Of a stretch of DNA of 64,000 nucleotides, positions 33,928-45,269 are shown one piece after another. Position numbers and translations under genes: made by a program. The DNA is taken from assembly GCA_035578175.1 (NCBI GenBank), contig JAQMRL010000002.1:138064171-138128170 (forward strand). The letters run 5' to 3'. The DNA is from Catonia carolina. Taxonomy: Eukaryota; Arthropoda; Insecta; Hemiptera; Achilidae. The notes beneath the pieces were generated by a model that saw only the letters and a list, made by a program, of their open reading frames with translations, was not told the DNA's origin and made no database searches. How positions within the stretch are numbered: position 1 is the first letter of the stretch; each line of letters begins with the position of its first letter.

Positions 33928-34245
33928 ATAAATGAGTAAGAATTTTAATTTATTATTTTCTTCATTTAACAAACAGAATAATCCAAGATTACAAGAAATT
34001 GTAACTAAATTTAAATTTAAAATGTTAATAAGAATGAACTTGTGGAAAAATATCAATAAAGAGAATAGTGTAGGTGTTTTTTTTAGGGACCTATACGAAA
34101 TGTTTATTTATTTTCTTCTTCTAAAAATTAACTCTCAACCTGTTCCGATACCCATCTTTTGAGAGGTTTGCCAACATTTTTTTTAGCTTTTATTTGGTAT
34201 CGGGAATTGTACATTATTGACTACTACCCAATTTGATCGCTGCTT

Positions 34246-34432
34246 TTTGCTGTATTTTTTTTGACGTGGATTAGACATGAGTTTGAACAGGGACCCCCAG
34301 TAGAGTTTGTTCATGGATGGCTTTCAACTGGTCACCATACAAAGTCGCTTGCCCAACCGGTGTTACTTAACAAATAATAGCGACTTTCTACCAGCTGACT
34401 GACTGGGCTGGCCCGAAGGCCGCCAACATTTA
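34246..34432 (-). repeat. Possible degenerate tRNA-like SINE
   Basis: GAGTTTGAACAGGGACC could be a decayed inverted B box and GGGCTGGCC a decayed head, in SINE C order. No other support. Confidence 0.35.
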
Positions 34433-35089
34433 AAAAAAAAAAATTGGTTTATTTTGTTTAATATGTGCAAACATCTAATTGGCATTTTTTCTATAGTTAC
34501 TTTTGAATAGTTATCCGCTTCTGCTTGGCAGTCAAAGATTGTCGTAATTTGTATTAATTTCTATTTTATCTGTTGTATTTATATATACATTTTTGTTAAT
34601 ATTGTCTATATGTTGGTACATCTTTGACATTGTATTTTCATGGATGGTATCCTCCATCACAGTTTTTGCTACAGGAGATTCCTAGTCCACATTTTATATA
34701 AAATTTCCATTTTGTTTTATTTAATTTTCATTGTTTTTAATTTAAGGTGCATTAAAGTAATTTTATTTAGTTTACATTTTGTATACTGATTTGTGTATTT
34801 TGACTTTATATTGTATTATAATATGTGGAATAAATATTATTATAATTATTTCAAGTGCCACCTTTTTTGCATCCAGGAGACTCCAAAGTACAGGGAGTAT
34901 AGGACATGTCAAGACAAAACTGATAAACAAAAAGTCAATCACAATGATAGATTCATCCCTTACCACCAAAAATTCGTTTCTGCTACTGTTTACTTCAGTA
35001 GGCTTGTCATGAACCCCTTTGTATCAAATAGTACACAATATTTGTTTAATTAGAAGTTAAATACTTTTCAACCAAAAATTATTTAGAAA

Positions 35090-35560
35090 GGAATTTGTGC
35101 ACGCTGTAAAATGTTTCATCAATCAAGTATTGTTTTAGCTTTTTTTAAATGACTTAAATTGTCACAACTTTTTAAAACTTGTGGCAATTTATTGATGTAT
35201 TTTCTACCTGCATAAGTTTTGGTTTTTGTTCAAACAATTCAGTGTTGTGATTAGCAACATAATAATCGATTCTGTTTCTTGTTGTTGTGAACATCTAAAT
35301 TCTGTAAAAAGGTATTTTGCTTTACGTACATTATCACTTCAAAAATGTACAAAGAAGGAACTGTGAGCAATTGCAGCTCTTTAAATAGTGATCTGTATGA
35401 GGTAAGGTGACTCCCATCATACACCTAACAGCTTTTTTCTGTATTTTAAAAACTCTTTCCATGTTACACTGTGATGAATTACCCCATACTAATATGGCAT
35501 ACCTGATGGTTTGTACTGAACCGCCATTGCAAGAAACCTGTTAGAACTCTTCCAACCCAG
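35090..35560 (-). pseudogene. CR1-like LINE reverse transcriptase C-terminus
   Basis: Minus-strand reading gives RYAILVWGNSSQCNMERVFK then IQKKAVRCMMGV, followed after frame changes by TTRNRIDYYVANHNTELFEQ and KPKLMQ. The Y-I-WGNS, IQKKAVR and TRN blocks in this order mark the C-terminal region of CR1/Jockey-superfamily reverse transcriptases. The 5' part is absent. Confidence 0.8.
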
Positions 35561-35574
35561 ATATTTACACCACC

Positions 35575-36012
35575 AGCTTCTATAACCTTATCGCTCCCAA
35601 TTTGTCTCTTATTCTGACATTTGTAATCTTGTACAGCAGTGCACATCTCTTATTACTTCTTAAACATTTTATCTCAGTTGTGTGAATTTTGTTATCTGCT
35701 GGCTTTTAATTTGTCTTCGTTTTACATGCATATATTACAGTAGGGACGGCCAAATAAATAGAGTCTCAGACATGTATTCCTCACGTATTTTTTCTTTTAG
35801 AATTTATTGTATTTTTCCGCAGATATTCTGGAACCCGGCAAGTTTATTTTTAAAGTCTACATCCTGTTCATACTCAATCTCACATCCTTGATATTTATGC
35901 TTACTCATCTGCTCTATATTATGATTATCGATCACAATCATTGTCCTTACTGGAAGTTTACCGATAAATGCTATTATGATTTTCATCTTAGTAGGAAATA
36001 TCCCAGACAAAC
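35575..36012 (-). pseudogene. RTE-like LINE fragment
   Basis: Minus strand reads LPVRTMIVIDNHNIEQMSKH then KYQGCEIEYEQDVDFKNKLA and GFQNICGKI, corresponding to the KYLG-type block after the catalytic domain. It is followed by a decayed TEIKCLRSNKRC region. It lies directly upstream, same strand, of the CR1-like fragment, so one may have inserted next to the other. Confidence 0.75.
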
Positions 36013-36019
36013 GTCATAA

Positions 36020-36715
36020 ATACAAAATTGTAAATAGATTTTATGTAGTTACTTTTTTTATTTAATGTTACTTTCATTACCAAAAGGTCTACTTTTTTGT
36101 AAAGCCACTTTACCGTGAAAGATAGTTCGTTAATAACACGTAAATAAGCCGCATTAAATAAAACAAAAGAAACTAATATAATCCGGCATTTTAGGTGTTA
36201 TTTCGCGACTATTTGATGTCCTGTGCTCGATTCTCAGAAATATTATGAATCTATAATGACATTAATATGCCGTTAAAATACTATAATACTATAATGATAG
36301 TTTACTCCTACAAAAAATAACAAATTATTACTTTTTTTACTTAATTCAAATGAGTACTTTTTTACTACCTATTTCAGAGATATTATTAATATTAAAGCGT
36401 TGTATATTAAAAATTTCTCGAAAAGATTTGTGTTATCAATTCTTGAGTGATCACTTAAAATCTTTAAAATATTAAAGAGCAACTAATAGATAGGCTATCA
36501 AAATTCAAAACGAGGTAGGCCTAATTCATTTTAGTAGGGTTCAAATTTGTGTACTGAATTGTTCAAGAATATTCTTGGCAACAGATCTAAATCAGAAACC
36601 TAAGAAGATAGCTTACAGTATCTCGTACACAAAAAAATTTACCTTAGTGTTATCGAAAGAGGTATTTTACACATTAAGCATTCTGGATTATTGTAGAGGT
36701 AAACTGAGATCAAAT
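36020..36715. other. No gene recognised
   Basis: AT-rich spacer. Confidence 0.5.
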
Positions 36716-36722
36716 ACACCAA

Positions 36723-36930
36723 AGTTTTTTTTTTATTGAGTGATGATGCCTACATAGTACGCACATAGTATGCCTACCTACGCACAAGCCTTGGGCTTGT
36801 GCGTAGGTAATGATATTTGGTGATTTACAGGTGAAAAAATGCCAGACCTGACCGGGAATCGAACCCGGGACCCCGGCATAGTAGCCAGTTGAGCCAGTTG
36901 AGTAGCTGACCACTATACCACGGGCCGGCC
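36723..36930 (-). mobile_element. SINE C copy with internal hairpin
   Basis: Minus strand: GGCCGGCCCGTGGTATAGTG, B box GGTTCGATTCCCGGTCAGGT, and an A-rich end. Inside is a perfect 15-bp hairpin at 36,776-36,808 (ACCTACGCACAAGCC, 3-nt loop). Next to the head, GAGCCAGTT is locally duplicated. Confidence 0.85.
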
Positions 36931-36937
36931 TAGTTCA

Positions 36938-36983
36938 CTAGTTCTAGTTTACTAGAACTAGATTATTCTAGTTTACTAGAATA
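36938..36983. repeat. Twin hairpins with identical TTTA loops
   Basis: CTAGTTCTAG-TTTA-CTAGAACTAG (36,938-36,961) is followed at once by TATTCTAG-TTTA-CTAGAATA (36,964-36,983). Both stems are perfect. They abut the head end of the SINE C copy. Confidence 0.9.
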
Positions 36984-37028
36984 ACCACAGTTTGTCGTAT
37001 GATCATTAACTTATTTATCGTACAGTAT

Positions 37029-37385
37029 TGCCCATAACAGGAAAGTGGAGTGTTAAATTTTGTGCACTCGATTTGGTTGTTTCAGTCTACAAAAAAATAG
37101 TTCTGTTTCTTATCACATAGTCAGCCAATTATATGACTAAAGCATTTAAGAACAGAAGAGGTAGGGGTGTAAAAGACACTAGTCACAGTTATCTCCACTG
37201 AGAGTGGTGAATGAAGTGGAGGTGTCATTTGCAGGGTGAAAAGTAGATGCTACGTAGTATAGGATGATAAGCATACTATTTTAACTCAGTGAGGAAGGCA
37301 TGGTAAACCACCTCAATCCTTGTTTTACTTAGTAAAGGCTCCACAGGTTCAAAGAAGCCTATCGGCTGATGAACTAAACAACTAC
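37029..37385 (+). mobile_element. SINE B copy with internal deletion
   Basis: Starts TGCCCATAACAGGAAAGTGG. About 25-30 bp around the usual AATTTCATTATACAGCCAGA block is missing. TACAGTAT before and TACAGCAT after may be an imperfect TSD. The tail hairpin has mutated (CCTATCGGCT). Confidence 0.85.
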
Positions 37386-37484
37386 AGCATGATATAGTAA
37401 ACTCAAAACCGCTCCAAGAATAGCTTAAAATTTGACAATAGTATTCTCACTGTCAAAGGTAGCCTAATACTGCAGAAACTACTC

Positions 37485-37760
37485 GTAGGTCACTTAAAAC
37501 TAGGTTATGTTTATCATTCTGTGTTGTCCATTAATGATTAAAGCTGGATTGGGTTTCCTCTTCTCCGTCGGTCACTCACGATTAAATTCAGTTTACCGTT
37601 TTCATTCTACGTCGCGCACTTGTAATTAAAATTAGGTTATGGTTTTCATTGTGATTCAGTCACTCCCGATTAAAATCAATTTACGATTTATATTCTGCAT
37701 TAACCACTTATGATTAAAGCTAGATTATGATTTTTAAACTTCTTCACCCACTCGTGATTA
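37485..37760. repeat. 44-bp tandem repeat, about six units
   Basis: The word GATTA (or close) falls at 37,536, 37,580, 37,624, 37,668, 37,712 and 37,756, a 44-bp step. The unit resembles CACTCATGATTAAAATTAGG followed by TTATG and TTTTCATTCTGCGT. A single copy of this unit lies near the 3' end of repeat D (for example 6,965-7,000). Confidence 0.9.
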
Positions 37761-38288
37761 TCAAAAAAGGAATTCTTTAAAAAATATTTGAAAAGAAAAC
37801 CTGATCTCTAAATCCGTTAGAAATACACAAAACAGGAACGAATATTTTTTTAACAGATTCTCTGAGAATTAAAATTAAAATATTAATTTTAAATTAAGAG
37901 ATTTGATGTAAGGAATAAACAGCTTAATGGTCGAAGGTGCTTTGCAAGAAAAATATTGTTTAAGAAAAAGCAATCAAAGTTCCCTAAGACTCCTATTTTT
38001 TGTGAATTTGGTGTTTTCTCTAATTTTGGGACCTCTTCATGGAAATTTATATTATGCAATTAAAAGTTCTCCAAACTTTGCTTTTAAGTTATTAATCTTC
38101 AATATAACTTTTCATGTAACCTCTTTACGCATATAACACCATCACTAAAACTGTACTGTAGGCCCTGCAGTGTATCTGCTGAGATTGGATAAACAGTATT
38201 TCAATTATACAAATTTTCACGCGCGAATATTTTGAAGAAATAGTTGATAATTTGTTTAATTAATGAAGACTTTAACTACTACAATTAA

Positions 38289-38685
38289 TTATTATTGTTG
38301 TTTAGGTAATCAGTCAAAAGGCTTGTTTGAACCACTAGAGGCTTTACTAAGTAAAACGAGAAGTGAATTAGTTTACCATTGCTTTCCTCACTGAGTCGAA
38401 ATGTATGCTTATCAGCACGCCGGACCCACTGAAAAGCATCTACTTTCCACCCTGCAAATGACACTTTCACTTCATCCACCACAGTGTCTGGTTGTATAAT
38501 GAAATTCATTATTCTCAGATGAGATAATTCTGATTAGTGTCTTTTGCACATTTACCTCTTCTGTTCTAAAATGCTTCAGTCGTAAAATTGGCTGACCATG
38601 TGATAAAAAACAGAACTATTTTTGTAGCCCTGGAACTAGTAGATCGAGTGCAAATAATTTAACACTCCACCTGCCAGTTAAGGGC
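38289..38685 (-). mobile_element. SINE B copy
   Basis: Full-length minus-strand copy ending in the ACAACAATAAT tail. TTATTATT near both ends may be part of a TSD. A second, shorter copy in the same orientation follows 150 bp away. Confidence 0.9.
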
Positions 38686-38829
38686 AAAACTTGGTTATTA
38701 TTTATCACAACGTTCATAATTTTTAATTTTATAGTAAAAACTTTACGACTTTACGAAAAAACAATAGTACAGCTGAATAAATTCAGACGTATTAAATAAT
38801 TAATGTTTTAACTTCAGTTGATTAGTTAT

Positions 38830-39039
38830 ACTTTACAAAAGTTGTATAATGAAATTCATTACTTTCAGAGGAGATAACTCTGATTAGTGTATTTACACGT
38901 CTACCTCTACTGTTCTTAAATGCTTCGGTCATATAATTGGCTGACCATGTGATAAGAAACAGAACTATTTTTTGTAGCCCTGGAACTAGCAGATCGAGTG
39001 TAAATAATATGACTCTCTACCTGCCTGTTATGGGAAGAA
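38830..39039 (-). mobile_element. SINE B 5' half with its own TSD
   Basis: Minus strand begins TCCCATAACAGGCAGGTAGA and follows SINE B to AATTTCATTATACA, then ends ACTTTTGTAAAG instead of continuing to the usual tail. ATTAGTTAT lies at 38,821-38,829 and 39,040-39,048, so the short form itself was inserted. Confidence 0.8.
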
Positions 39040-39499
39040 ATTAGTTATTATTTTATTCTATTATTATAGATTATTATCTTGTTGTTATCTTACTATTGAT
39101 TAGATCATTATTATCTTATTATTCTTATGAATGAGATTATAGTGCATTCTAGAGGAAAAATGTCAAGTTATTTTCAAATCTATCCTCTAAAAAACACAAA
39201 AATTAACCAACTTAATCATCTAGTATTTTAAATTATAGAAATAAAACATTCTAAGTCATCTAAGTATGCACAAAACACCTTCATCAAACACAAAACTTAA
39301 TTTTCTAAGAATGATACATAATATTTTCACCCTCTCGGCTCTTCAAATGTAAAATATGTCTTTTTTACCGCTTACGCATTCAGTTACAATAAACCAGTAC
39401 ACACAAAAACAAGGCTTAGATATCTAATACAAACAAAATTCACTATAAAAGCATTACATAAATAATACAAGTTAATAATAAAGATAAATTAGCAATAAA

Positions 39500-40200
39500 G
39501 TAAGATAAGCCCTATTTCCAAGAAATAATCAAAAACTGAAAAAATATACTACCACCCACAGAAGAGAGGTAAAACCTATCTTATACGTGGGTGGGAGCAA
39601 ACAGCTATAAAAACTCTCAAAAAGAAAGAATTTGTAATAATAAAATACTACTACATTTAAAGACCAGTTAAATTTAAGATATGACTGCAAACATATTCTC
39701 CATAACATCGGAATCAAGTGAAAGCAACCAACTCTCAACAACAACCTGAGCCGCTTAGGCAAACCATTACCAGGCCTAATAGCACAGGGAAGAGCGTTAT
39801 AAAATTTAAAACTAAGAAACACAAAACCCCTCTGGAATAAGGCACAATTCGGCTTTGGCAATCGCAATTGATTATTTGATGACCACCTTTTAGCTCATGA
39901 TAATTCATCGGTAGCGACCCTAATTCCCACTTTTGCGATAAAAAACATCAAGAACTTTGTAGACATATAGGTATCTTACCGGTAAGATCTTATTTCTTAT
40001 AAAAAGCGGGCGTGAGTTACTGAAACGGCCCACTTTACTCAATATTCTCACAAAACTTTTCTGTAGTACGCCTACAGGCATCAGATTCGTCTTATAAGTG
40101 CTGCCCCATAATGTAATACCATACTCCAAATTAGGCTGAACAAGCGCAAAATAGATTTGCCTCAACAATGTTGACGGACACACAGAACGAAGATGATAAA
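39500..40200 (-). pseudogene. CR1-like LINE reverse transcriptase C-terminus
   Basis: The minus-strand frame 40,183-39,920 reads IYFALVQPNLEYGITLWGST, LQKSFVRILSKVGRFSNSRP and YLYVYKVLDVFY. After a frame change, RLPKPNCALFQRGFVFLSFK and FYNALPCAIR follow. These are the finger-distal and C-terminal blocks of CR1/L2-like LINE polymerases. Only a few disruptions, so it is moderately young. The catalytic centre is not included. Confidence 0.87.
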
Positions 40201-40204
40201 CGTA

Positions 40205-41690
40205 AGGAAACTTTAATATTAAATATAAATGTTTTCTCTTTAAATATAATGTTACGGTTTACTTGACCGACAAGTATATAGTCTATCTATTCACTTGGAT
40301 AACAAGTCCATTGATAAGGAATTAAGATTACACAAATTACGGATGAGTTTACCAAAAATATGTCCCTTATATCCCTTAGACCTAAATATTTGTTATTTTT
40401 TCAATATTTCAATTTATTCAAAACACATTTTGTTGTTGCTAGCACATATTATATTTGTGCTTATATTACAGTACTATTTTTGGGCTTATGAATGTAGGTT
40501 AGTTCAGAGCAGGGGTTGTTGGCAACAGGTCGTCTCTGGATACAACAGTGTCTGATACGGTGGCGACAAAGCACTGTTAAAAGCGTTCGTACTTGCACAC
40601 ACTATCAACTGGTACCTCTTTGTATTCATAATATAATAGATTCTTCTTTGTTAAAAGAAAAAAAAAACCCGTGTACATAATATATTATTTATGTTCGAGT
40701 AAAAAGATTGAAAATGGATTTTCGTGATACGCGCGAGATAATATTAGGCAAAAAAGTAATGTGCTCAAAATATTCCAAATTCTCGACAGAACTGAACTCT
40801 TTCTCCCTCTTTCCATACAACCATTGGACGGATCAATGTGCTACCCCCACCACTATGTTTAGCAAGCGTGACGTCATCAACCCCATTGATTCAACAGTCT
40901 GTGACTCAACTACTGTACATACAGCAGTGTGTGTTACGATTATAACACTTTTCACCATTCTCAAATAAGACATAAAGAAAGAACAACTCACCTTTCAGAA
41001 CACCGACCGGCTGTAACCTGCATTACAAACTTCACAGAGCTCTAACAATAGGTACCTAAAAATAAATAAAAAAACATTTTTCACTTTTTATTATTCAAAC
41101 AAAACAAACAGAAATATTCAAACCAACAAAAAGAATAATGAACAATCAACATGAAAGATTATTTTTTGTTACATTTTATATTATCTTCAATAAAATTCAA
41201 TTTTTATTCATAAACAAAAGCTTCACGTTACTAGAATATTTTCACTAATTTTAGCAAATTGTAACTTACAGATTATCCTGAATTCAAAAATATGTTTTTA
41301 GATAATAACATATTTTATTAAAAAATTATCAAATACTGTTTTGGAATTTTATAATATTCTTTGTTGGTTCTCACGAATCACTGATAAAATCCACATTCGA
41401 TACAACTTAATAGACCAGTTTTTGCTCCTTTTTCTTCGTTATTTTCCTGTGTTTTCATAATTTTTTAAATTTTCTTACAGTTGTTTCCGATAATTACCTT
41501 TCCCTTTTATGAAAAATTTCCAAAAATTCATGTCATTTTTCATAAATGAAATAAATATTTCTACTTATTCTAGGTTTGTTTGTAGTTTTCAAAATTTTCT
41601 CGAAAATTATTTTTAATTTATCTATTTACGACAGGTTTGGGTTATGTTTTTTTTGTGCGACTGTGTAAAGCTAGTAATTAGCCTCTTGTC
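40205..41690. other. No gene recognised
   Basis: The part 40,480-41,040 is less AT-rich than its surroundings and includes TGACGTCA at about 40,870 and an 86-residue ORF (40,708) without recognisable domains. The rest is AT-rich. Confidence 0.45.
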
Positions 41691-41694
41691 GTTT

Positions 41695-41880
41695 TTCGCT
41701 TTTGAAACGTCAAGCCTTTCTATCCGTTCAATCATTCTTCGCAGATCTCTACTGGTCACCCCCTCCATTACTCCACTCCGCTCATCCATTGCTTTTGTGG
41801 GAGTCCTCTTTTCCTACTCTCCCTTGGGATCTAGTTCCATGTTCTGCTTTCCGCTTGTCTTCATTTAGACAGAGGTATAC
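41695..41880 (-). pseudogene. Possible LINE 3' coding end
   Basis: Minus strand reads KRTPTKAMDERSGVMEGVTS then RDLRRMIERIERL, similar in style to the sequence after the basic tail of RTE-like elements. One stop precedes it. Assignment is tentative. Confidence 0.45.
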
Positions 41881-42029
41881 GTAGCATACCAGTGTACTTT
41901 TCATCTAGAAACTGTTTGACCTTCCTACATTTTCTCAGATATACTATGAGGAGTATAGTATGTACTGGCTTACGTTATTATTATTAGACGGTAAAAATCC
42001 CTTGAAAGGAATATACTAAGTATTCAATG

Positions 42030-42358
42030 GTTCATTCTTCATATCAGCTTGTCCTTTCTCCTGTTAGCCCAGTACTCCTTCATTCCCTGCGAGAATTTCC
42101 ACTTCCTTTCCTCACTCCATTTAGGTTTAAACTGTTTTGATGGCAATTCTGAGAGAACCTACCAATTATCTACTTTCTTTCCAAAGACATCCCAGTTTAA
42201 AATCTCCTGTTCGATTGTATTCAGCCGTGTTAGACGTTTTTTGACATTTTCCACCCAGGGTCCTGAGCCAGTTAGAGACAATAAATATTTTAAAACTCTG
42301 TTAGTTAGTCTGTGTTACGAAAGTCTGATAATGTGACCATAAAATTTCAGACGTCTCT
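42030..42358 (-). pseudogene. LINE C-terminal fragment
   Basis: Minus-strand frame reads RRLKFYGHIIRLS, PWVENVKKRLTRLNTIEQEI, then KWSEERKWKFSQGMKEYWAN and RRKDKL before a stop. The R-L-FYGHI-R opening followed by the KMKEYWA ending is a recognisable C-terminal module of a LINE family common in insects. Two in-frame stops make it a relic. Confidence 0.8.
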
Positions 42359-42369
42359 TCTTCATTATT

Positions 42370-42700
42370 TATTATTCCTATTATTATTATTATTATTATT
42401 ATTATAGTGGTTATTTGATAGCATATACCTTTTACCGCAACCCAAAACATCATTAATTTCTATTGAACACGTCTTCAATCCTTAGACATTCATAGTTTTT
42501 CATAGCTTTCAAAACACCATACATCGACATCTTTCTGGGTTATCTTCACTTCCTCCGTGTTGCTGGAACTCACAGTCAAATCTCTGGCAACCTGTCCTTC
42601 TCCATTTTTTCCAGATGACCGTACCATTTGAGTTGTCTCCCTTTAATATTTTTGATTAATAAAATATCCTTGACAACCTTACCAACTAGCTTATGTACTA
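42370..42700 (-). pseudogene. RTE-like LINE 3' relic with (AAT)n tail
   Basis: Minus strand reads IKGRQLKWYGHLEKMEKDRL, then PATRRK and YGVLKAMKNYECLRIEDVFN, the end of an RTE-like ORF, and terminates in the ATT/AAT run at 42,378-42,406. The simple repeat is best read as its tail. Confidence 0.75.
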
Positions 42701-42709
42701 TCCAAAATA

Positions 42710-43870
42710 TTCATAAATTTATTAAATCTAAGGTTGGGAAGTGAAATGATATAAATATAATAATAATAATATACATATAAATAATATAATAATATAAATT
42801 ATATATATATAAAACAAATTTTATAATATAAAAACTTATAAGTTTTTAGCATTTACACATTTTTTAGAAATACAGAGGTTATCATTAATTTTATAGCTAT
42901 TAATTTTTAAAAATATTTTGTCATAGTTTCACTCAATTTTGCGTCCGATGTTAGTAAAACCTATGAAATTTATCTCTATATTCATAAATATGTGACAGCC
43001 TTTACTGACTGACTGATCATTCGCTCATGTATCACTAATTTCTGAACTTCCCGATCACCTAGAGAACTAAAATTCTTCTTATTTGTTACTTAGGGGTTTA
43101 ATAGTAAAACAAAAACATTTTCATTTCAATCAAAGACGCCTACAGGTTGAATATGGGGGGGGGACTCCCCTAAAAAACACACATTATTTTTATACCTTTG
43201 TGAAAGGCTACAATACTAAAAATCGGTTTATTATTTTCTATGTGATACTTAGAAAAATTATGCAGTGAGACCGTGAGAATCTATAACATAGTTTATTACT
43301 TTGAGGTTAGAAATAACACCGGACTGAGTCGTCAGGGCGTAATTGTTAGTTTTATAAGACGTAACTTAAAACCTAAAAATTATTAAAAGTTAAGAAGTCA
43401 GTTACTATTTAGAAATTTTTAAAATGTATTTAAAAACGTGAAAAATTAGTTATTTAATAGTTACTGTACATTCATATGAACTTGTCTGTTTATTAGGATA
43501 CGAGCAGAATTATAAATGACTTTGATTCTGATATTCGCTTTTAATTACCATTTTTTAATACGTGTGAATGTTGTATTTAGATCTATTTGCTTTGTTATTT
43601 GAGTATTGCAGTATTCGAATTCGTTTGACAGACCCAATTACATTAAAATTTATTATTGTCAGTAAATAAAATGGTAATTGTAGTGTTTTAAAAGTCCAGT
43701 AGAAACAGTTAATTCTATATTGTGTCGTTTGTAAAGCATAACTAATGAACTGATGTTAAAACATTAATTATACAATACGTCTGAAGTTATTCAGCTGTAC
43801 AATTTTTTCATTTTTTCGTAAATGTTTTACTATAAAATTAAAAATTATGAACGTTTTGACAAATAATAAT
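42710..43870. other. No gene recognised
   Basis: Very AT-rich at 42,745-42,830 (TA-dinucleotide-like); the remainder has no motif. Confidence 0.5.
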
Positions 43871-43876
43871 CAATTT

Positions 43877-44255
43877 TTGGCCATAACAGGCAGGTGAAGT
43901 GTTAAATTATTTCCACTCAATCTGCTAGTTCCAGAGCTACAAAAAATAGTTCTGTTTCTTATCACATGGAATTTTATGACTGAAGCATTTTAGAACAAAA
44001 GAGGTAAATGTGTGAAAGACACTAACCAGAATTATCTCCTCTGAGAATAATGAAATTCATTATACAGCCAGACCTCCTCTGAGAATAATGAATTTCATTA
44101 TACAGCCAGACCATGTGGTAAATGAAGTGAAAGTGTCATTTGCAGGGTGAAAATAGGTGCTTTTTTGAGAGCCTGCCATGCTGATAAGCATACTTTTCCG
44201 TTCAGTGAGGAAGGCAATAATAAACCATCGCATCCCTCTTTTTACTTAGTAAAGC
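43877..44255 (+). mobile_element. SINE B copy, 3' truncated, internal duplication
   Basis: Starts GGCCATAACAGGCAGGTG. The block CCTCTGAGAATAATGAA-TTCATTATACAGCCAGAC is present twice in tandem (about 44,037-44,110). It stops at AGTAAAGCCGTTAGAG, without the tail hairpin, where the LINE fragment begins. Confidence 0.88.
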
Positions 44256-44490
44256 CGTTAGAGATTTCGGGTTATGTCCTAAGTATACAAAAAGATTGGT
44301 TGGTAAAATACAAACAAAGACGAAACAAAATTTTGTTTCTGCAAGTTTTAACGTATGTTTCAGAGTGTTGGACCCTGACTACACAACAGATATCAAGAAT
44401 AGAGTCTGTTGATGAGATTGTTAACACCTTTAGCAGAGTATCAATTAGTGGACCAATAAAGGGAGGAACATATTTGGCATGACCTACGTG
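44256..44490 (+). pseudogene. RTE-like LINE fragment
   Basis: Reads LFLQVLTYVSECWTLTTQQI then SRIES and, after a frame change, MRLLTPLAEYQLVDQ-REEHI. It is the T-YGSE-WTLT region of the same family as the relics at 3.2 and 48.4 kb. Confidence 0.75.
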
Positions 44491-44494
44491 TGTC

Positions 44495-45080
44495 AGGGGT
44501 GATGTGAACCTTTTGGAATTACAGGCAACAGCGTAACACTGTAACAGGCAACAGTATAGTTATTTGTTACGAACACCAGATGATCGAACACACATAAACA
44601 AGTGCTTAATATTACAAGGCAACTGGATAAAATGGAAAGACAGAAGATGAGCATTCCAAATTCTTTAAGATGTAACAGATTACTAAGTACAAGAAGAAAT
44701 TTAATCGGGAATGTTTTTTTTTTAAATAACATTCAATTTACATATTGCTCCGTTGTTTCAGTAAGTATATTGTTTCTAAAAGACATGGTGAAATGTTCAA
44801 TTACATTTGTATCGGAGATAAAAATTTCTGGTTGATAGAATACGAAATGGTGGCTGGACGATTCGAATAAAATTTTCAGTGTTTTTGTAAAAACACTTTT
44901 TGTACTGATTTTATGAACATACTATCGCAAATCGTAATATATAAATATTAAACATAAATCTCTTGTAAAATTTTGTTCAACCATAACAGAAAAATTACCG
45001 AAAACAACTTTGGAAAATTAGTGAGATATATATTTAAAAATTAAGTTCAAAATATTATTTAATTTGTTAAAAGTTTATAA
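44495..45080. other. Unassigned, possibly LINE 3' sequence
   Basis: 44,495-44,720 is less AT-rich and could be decayed downstream LINE coding sequence, but I recognise no motif. The rest is AT-rich. Confidence 0.4.
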
Positions 45081-45084
45081 CATT

Positions 45085-45260
45085 ATATTTAATTTTTTTT
45101 AGTTTATTTAAAGTCGCATCAACAGCTTTTGTTATTAGTGACTACCGTGGGTTATCTGATTTTAAATGTGGGTTTTGATTTGTAATAAGTTCCAGACCTT
45201 AGTCGGGATTCGAACCCGTGTTGTTGGGTAGTGCGTTACCACTACGCTACAGATGCGGCC
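45085..45260 (-). mobile_element. SINE C subfamily 2 copy
   Basis: Minus strand: GGCCGCATCTGTAGCGTAGT, B box GGTTCGAATCCC, then the body shared with 32,655-32,822 (GTTGATGCGACTTTAAATAA end). Ends in an A-rich tail. Confidence 0.78.
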
Positions 45261-45269
45261 AATATATTT

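Noticed and set aside
34772..35053. Overlapping 65-86 residue ORFs
   Set aside because: AT-rich translations with no motif, overlapping on both strands.
37485..37760. CRISPR array
   Set aside because: Repeats are contiguous 44-bp units without unique spacers, in a eukaryotic context.
40866..40876. TGACGTCA as a cAMP-response element promoter
   Set aside because: A single 8-bp site with no associated TATA box, exon or transcript evidence is expected by chance.
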